Shown in pieces: positions 60,844 through 64,000 of a stretch of DNA of 64,000 nt. The stretch lies in contig JBCCML010000001.1 in the NCBI GenBank assembly GCA_039026375.1, positions 1 to 64,000 of the forward strand. Reading direction: 5' to 3'. Within the stretch, counting starts at the first letter, position 1. Every line of letters starts with the position of its first letter. Made by a program: the position numbers and the translations under genes. The notes under the pieces are model-generated. The model was not told the DNA's origin and ran no database searches. It saw only the letters and a program-made list of their open reading frames with translations. The DNA is from Thermohalobaculum sp039026375. Its GTDB lineage: Bacteria > Pseudomonadota > Alphaproteobacteria > Rhodobacterales > Rhodobacteraceae.

Positions 60844-62352
60844 ATGCTACAAGTACACCCTGAACGCACCGCCTTTTTCGACAGCTATGCCAAAGGCGAG
60901 AACCAGGTCCTGTGGACGGAACTGGTCGCCGACATGGACACCGCCGTTTCGCTGATGCTGAAACTGACAGCGGCCGAGGCCGACAGTTTCATCCTGGAAT
61001 CGGTGACCGGCGGCGAACGGCGCGGGCGCTATTCCATGATCGGCTGCAAGCCCGATCTGGTCTGGCGCTGCCGCGGCAACAAGGCCGAGATCAATCGCGC
61101 CGCCCAGCACGACCGCCATGGCGGGTTCAAACGCGATGACAAACCGGCGCTGGATAGTCTGCGCGCCCTGATTGCCGAATCCAGCATGACCATGCCGGAC
61201 GGTCTGCCGCCCATGGCCGCGGGCCTCTGGGGCTATCTGGGCTATGACATGATCCGCCTGGTAGAGCGGTTGCCCGAGCCCAACCCCGACCCGCTGGACG
61301 TACCGGATTCGATCATGCTGCGTCCCTCGATCATTGCGATCGTGGACAATGTGAAGGACCAGGTGACGCTGTGCGCGCCGGTCTGGCACGACCCCGGCGT
61401 GGACGCCGATGCCACCTATGACGCTGCGCAAAACCGGCTGGAGGACGCGCTGACAGCCATCGATCGGGCGCCCTCCTACACGCCCGTGACCCCAGTGCCG
61501 CCGGGGGCCGTGCGCGCGATCTCGCCGGTGTCGAACACCACCCATGACGAGTATCTGGACATGGTTGAGCGCGCCAAGGAGTACATCCGCGCGGGCGACA
61601 TCTTCCAGGTCGTGCCATCGCAACGTTGGGCCATCGATCTGGAGGTGCCGGCCTTTGCGCTGTACAGAGCACTTCGGCGGCTGAACCCTTCGCCCTACAT
61701 GTTCTACTTCGATCTGGGCGGATTCCAGATCGTCGGCGCCAGCCCCGAGATTCTGGTCCAGGTAAAGGGGCGGCGCGTCACCATCCGACCCATCGCTGGC
61801 ACACGTCCTCGCGGCACCGATGCGGCCAGCGACGACGCCATGGAAGCCGAGCTGATGGATGACCCCAAGGAGCTGGCCGAGCATCTGATGCTGCTGGATC
61901 TGGGGCGCAACGATGTGGGTCGCGTGGCCAAGATCGGCACTGTGGATCCGAACGAGCAGTTCACGGTCGAGCGTTACAGCCACGTCATGCACATCGTCTC
62001 GAACGTGAACGGTGTGTTGCGTGACGACCAGGACGCCGTCTCGGCCCTATTGGCCGGCCTGCCCGCGGGCACAGTTTCCGGCGCGCCGAAGATCCGCGCC
62101 ATGGAGATCATTGACGAGCTGGAGAAGGAGAAACGCGGCGTCTATGCGGGCGGCGTGGGCTACTTCTCCGCGGGCGGCGACATGGATACCTGCATTGCGC
62201 TGCGGACGGGTGTGGTGAAGGGCGGCAAGCTCTATGTCCAGGCCGGCGGCGGCGTTGTCTACGACAGCGACCCACAGGCCGAGTACGACGAGACTGTTGC
62301 CAAGGCCCGCGCCCTGGTCACAGCGGCAGGGCTGGCGCGCAGCTTCAACTGA
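60844..62352 (+). CDS. trpE: Anthranilate synthase component I
   Basis: First enzyme of tryptophan synthesis: chorismate plus ammonia (from TrpG) gives anthranilate. The 502-residue protein has the feedback-site segment FILESVTGGERRGRYSMIGC near the N-terminus and the catalytic core YMFYFDLGGFQIVGASPEI, then RPIAGTRPRG, LLDLGRNDVGRVAKIG, LPAGTVSGAPKIRAM and AGGGVVYDSDP. trpG follows at 63924, but an antisense gene separates them. Tight spacing to ppiD suggests shared transcription. No leader peptide is seen. Confidence 0.96.
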   Translation: MLQVHPERTAFFDSYAKGENQVLWTELVADMDTAVSLMLKLTAAEADSFILESVTGGERRGRYSMIGCKPDLVWRCRGNKAEINRAAQHDRHGGFKRDDKPALDSLRALIAESSMTMPDGLPPMAAGLWGYLGYDMIRLVERLPEPNPDPLDVPDSIMLRPSIIAIVDNVKDQVTLCAPVWHDPGVDADATYDAAQNRLEDALTAIDRAPSYTPVTPVPPGAVRAISPVSNTTHDEYLDMVERAKEYIRAGDIFQVVPSQRWAIDLEVPAFALYRALRRLNPSPYMFYFDLGGFQIVGASPEILVQVKGRRVTIRPIAGTRPRGTDAASDDAMEAELMDDPKELAEHLMLLDLGRNDVGRVAKIGTVDPNEQFTVERYSHVMHIVSNVNGVLRDDQDAVSALLAGLPAGTVSGAPKIRAMEIIDELEKEKRGVYAGGVGYFSAGGDMDTCIALRTGVVKGGKLYVQAGGGVVYDSDPQAEYDETVAKARALVTAAGLARSFN

Positions 62353-62382
62353 ACGGGCGCAATACGCCGGGAGGTGACAGTG

Positions 62383-63810
62383 TCAGCCCCCGGCCCGGCG
62401 TGCCACCACGGCTGACACCGGCGCCAGACGCACCGCGGCACCGCCGGCGAGTGCCCACCGCACCATGGCCTTCAACGACGTATCGCTGGCGGCGAGAGCC
62501 ACCACTGCCGTGCCGTCACGCTGTGCCTGACGCGCGGCGATATCGATCATCTGGTAAATCTGGTCGGCTGACGCGTTCGAACCGGCAATGCGTCCGCCCC
62601 TCAGGAACGCCACGCCGCGGCGGTCCGCTTGCGCCTGCGCCGAGGTGTCGATGCCACCCCGCAGGTCGACAAACACATGGCCATGAGTCGACAATGCCCC
62701 CAGCAAAGTGTCCAGAACCCGACGGTCCGCCGCCAACGGCGCGCCTGCCGGGCCTGTTGCGCCAACTGCCATGGGCAGTGCGGCAAGCCCTGCGTTCACA
62801 CCCCGTGCCACGGCAGTAATGTCGTCCGGCGTTGTCTCGGCAGCGATCACCGGCAATTCGGCCAGAATCTCGTGGCCCGCCGCGTGGATCTCGCCCGCAA
62901 AGGGGGCGCTCACCTCGTTCGCCGGGACGGAGAACGTGACCGGGATGGTCGCCAGAATGCCCAACGCTTCGGCCGGGACGGTGCCGGGGCTGGCGCCTGT
63001 TAGAATGATCGACAAGAGCGGTTGTTCGGCGTTTGCCGTGAAGGGGCGGGCATTCACCTTCAGCGCCGGGCCGGCCAGCACCAGTTCCGGCGTCGGCGGC
63101 GGTGCGACCGGCGTTTCAACCACCGCGGGCGTGGGACCAGGGTCCGTTGCTGGCGCCGCCTGGGGCTCGGTTTCGGTAGCGGCTGTCTCGATCGGGGCCT
63201 CCGGCGTGTCGCCACTGGGCGCTGAAGCCGCGGGCGCCTGTTGCGATGTTTCAGGTGCCTCCGGGCTTGCGCCGCCCTCCGCAACGGTGGGGCCGTCGGG
63301 CGTGACCGGCACGGCGGCAATCTGGGCGTCCTGACCGGTGGCTGGTGAAGCCTGTTCGGCGGGTGCCTCAGTCGCTGGCGCCGCTACCTGGACCTCGGGT
63401 GAGGCGGCCTCAGGGATGCCGCCCTCAGAGGTTTCTATTGCAGGCGTTTCCGGCGCAGGTGTCTCGACCGGTGATGTCTCAACCTCTGGCTGCGCCGCCG
63501 CGCCAGCCGCAGCCTGGCTAGCGGCAGCGGGACCGGCGGGCGCAGGATCAGCCGGTGCAGGATCAGCCGGTGAAGCCGTCTGAGCCTCCTCTTCCACAGG
63601 CGCCTGCGCCACGGGCGGCGGCAGCACAATCGGTGTGCCCGATGGCGCAACGTTGGAAACCGGGGCCATGGCCGTCAACGCAATCACACCGGCCACGGCG
63701 AACAGGCCACCAACCAGCACCCCGCGTACAAAGCCGCCAATCCATGACGGCTTTGGCAGGCCGTCGATCTCGGCATCGATCACCATCTCGTTGTTATCGG
63801 TCGGCGCCAT
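62383..63810 (-). CDS. Divergent polysaccharide deacetylase family protein with long Ala/Pro/Glu linker
   Basis: This 475-residue protein has a short cytoplasmic part, one membrane helix (GFVRGVLVGGLFAVAGVIAL, residues ~27-46), a very long low-complexity periplasmic linker of Ala, Pro, Glu and Thr (~50-240), and a C-terminal globular domain. That domain starts LLSIILTGASPGTVPAEALG and contains AAGHEILAELPV, VGATGPAGAPLAADRRVLDT and FVDLRGGIDTSA, as in the DUF610/YibQ deacetylase-like family. The linker suggests a reach through the periplasm or peptidoglycan. The gene runs opposite to trpE and trpG and lies between them. Confidence 0.75.
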   Translation of the reverse strand: MAPTDNNEMVIDAEIDGLPKPSWIGGFVRGVLVGGLFAVAGVIALTAMAPVSNVAPSGTPIVLPPPVAQAPVEEEAQTASPADPAPADPAPAGPAAASQAAAGAAAQPEVETSPVETPAPETPAIETSEGGIPEAASPEVQVAAPATEAPAEQASPATGQDAQIAAVPVTPDGPTVAEGGASPEAPETSQQAPAASAPSGDTPEAPIETAATETEPQAAPATDPGPTPAVVETPVAPPPTPELVLAGPALKVNARPFTANAEQPLLSIILTGASPGTVPAEALGILATIPVTFSVPANEVSAPFAGEIHAAGHEILAELPVIAAETTPDDITAVARGVNAGLAALPMAVGATGPAGAPLAADRRVLDTLLGALSTHGHVFVDLRGGIDTSAQAQADRRGVAFLRGGRIAGSNASADQIYQMIDIAARQAQRDGTAVVALAASDTSLKAMVRWALAGGAAVRLAPVSAVVARRAGG

Positions 63811-63923
63811 CGTTCCCCCGGTTCTTGGTACCCGCCTTGACGGGGCTCACCCTGCCGTCGCATCTATACGCTCAGTCGCGCGCCCCGCAAAGGGCTGTGC
63901 ATGCAACGAAAGGGCTGAGGCCG

Positions 63924-64000
63924 ATGCTGCTGGTGATCGACAATTACGACAGCTTCACCTGGAATCTGGTGCATTATCTGGGTGAGCTGGGCGCCAAGAC
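63924..64000 (+). CDS. trpG: Anthranilate synthase component II, partial (runs off the window)
   Basis: From the ATG at 63924 (GAGG upstream) the frame reads MLLVIDNYDSFTWNLVHYLG and on to the window edge, the invariant N-terminus of TrpG/PabA glutamine amidotransferases (DNYDSFT motif). Only 25 complete codons are inside the window. It should supply ammonia to TrpE. Confidence 0.9.
   Translation, partial: MLLVIDNYDSFTWNLVHYLGELGAK

Noticed and set aside
60847..61992. 381-residue minus-strand open frame inside trpE
   Set aside because: Shadow of a conserved enzyme; His/Gly/Arg-rich low-complexity translation typical of reverse-strand GC-rich coding DNA.
1..64000. CRISPR arrays, prophage, rRNA or tRNA genes
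   Set aside because: No regularly spaced identical repeats, phage structural genes or RNA gene signatures were recognised on either strand.

Overview
The window looks like a chromosomal segment of a GC-rich alphaproteobacterium of the Rhodobacterales (Roseobacter-type). The basis is the overall look of the proteins, the 3-hydroxybutyrate dehydrogenase/patatin pair, the TRAP transporter, a HemB with an Asp-rich instead of Cys-rich metal loop, the MreBCD-PBP2-RodA cluster, and many ATGA/GTGA start-stop overlaps. No rRNA, tRNA, CRISPR array, plasmid or phage module was seen. All family names come from reading the translated sequence; no database search was run.

Layout. 1-94: 5' end of an IS transposase. 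0.25-8.5 kb (minus strand): nadE, two small membrane proteins, gltX, a degenerate GGDEF-like protein, cysS and a citramalate-synthase-type gene. 8.6-11.1 kb: a lipoprotein and a secreted protein made almost wholly of MORN repeats. 11.7-15.1 kb: a peroxiredoxin-like gene, a doubly broken membrane-protein gene and twin paralogous lipoproteins. 15.1-16.9 kb: leuA behind a Leu-rich leader peptide whose ATG probably coincides with the transcription start. 17-19 kb: a secreted protein and a membrane class III nucleotide cyclase. 19.2-24.8 kb: the rod-shape operon mreB-mreC-mreD-mrdA-rodA. 25-34.8 kb: a hydroxyacid dehydrogenase, a DUF502 protein, a structured convergent intergenic element, a 49-residue acidic protein, a peptide-binding protein, a candidate small RNA, bdhA-patatin, arsC-aquaporin, a FrnE/DsbA-like protein and a glutathionyl-hydroquinone-reductase-like GST. 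34.9-39.1 kb: an accessory-looking stretch with a DUF4062-coiled coil-TPR protein of mosaic composition, a proline-racemase-family enzyme behind four helically phased direct repeats, a small ORF and a stop-interrupted membrane protein. 39.3-45.2 kb: mfd, a 3-hydroxyisobutyryl-CoA hydrolase and hemB. 45.2-54 kb: small membrane proteins, a PQQ-type sugar dehydrogenase, a HisC-like aminotransferase, an LpxR-like outer-membrane protein and a complete TRAP transporter with a strong terminator. 54-57.2 kb: a stop-interrupted methyltransferase, a cytochrome c and an ABC-F ATPase. 57.2-58.8 kb: a double-glycine-leader peptide gene with a perfect 8+8 bp palindrome upstream, followed by a PLP aminotransferase whose Shine-Dalgarno lies in a hairpin. 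58.9-64 kb: ppiD-like foldase, trpE, an antisense deacetylase-family gene and the start of trpG.

Most interesting: (1) the orphan double-glycine peptide with two DWGHP motifs and its palindromic upstream element; (2) the probably leaderless leucine leader peptide before leuA; (3) four direct repeats at exact 11-bp spacing before the hydroxyproline-type enzyme; (4) a ~76-nt candidate small RNA with promoter, stem-loop and UUCG terminator; (5) the nine-repeat super-unit in the MORN proteins; (6) three genes broken by in-frame stops, one of which also carries a one-base frameshift.
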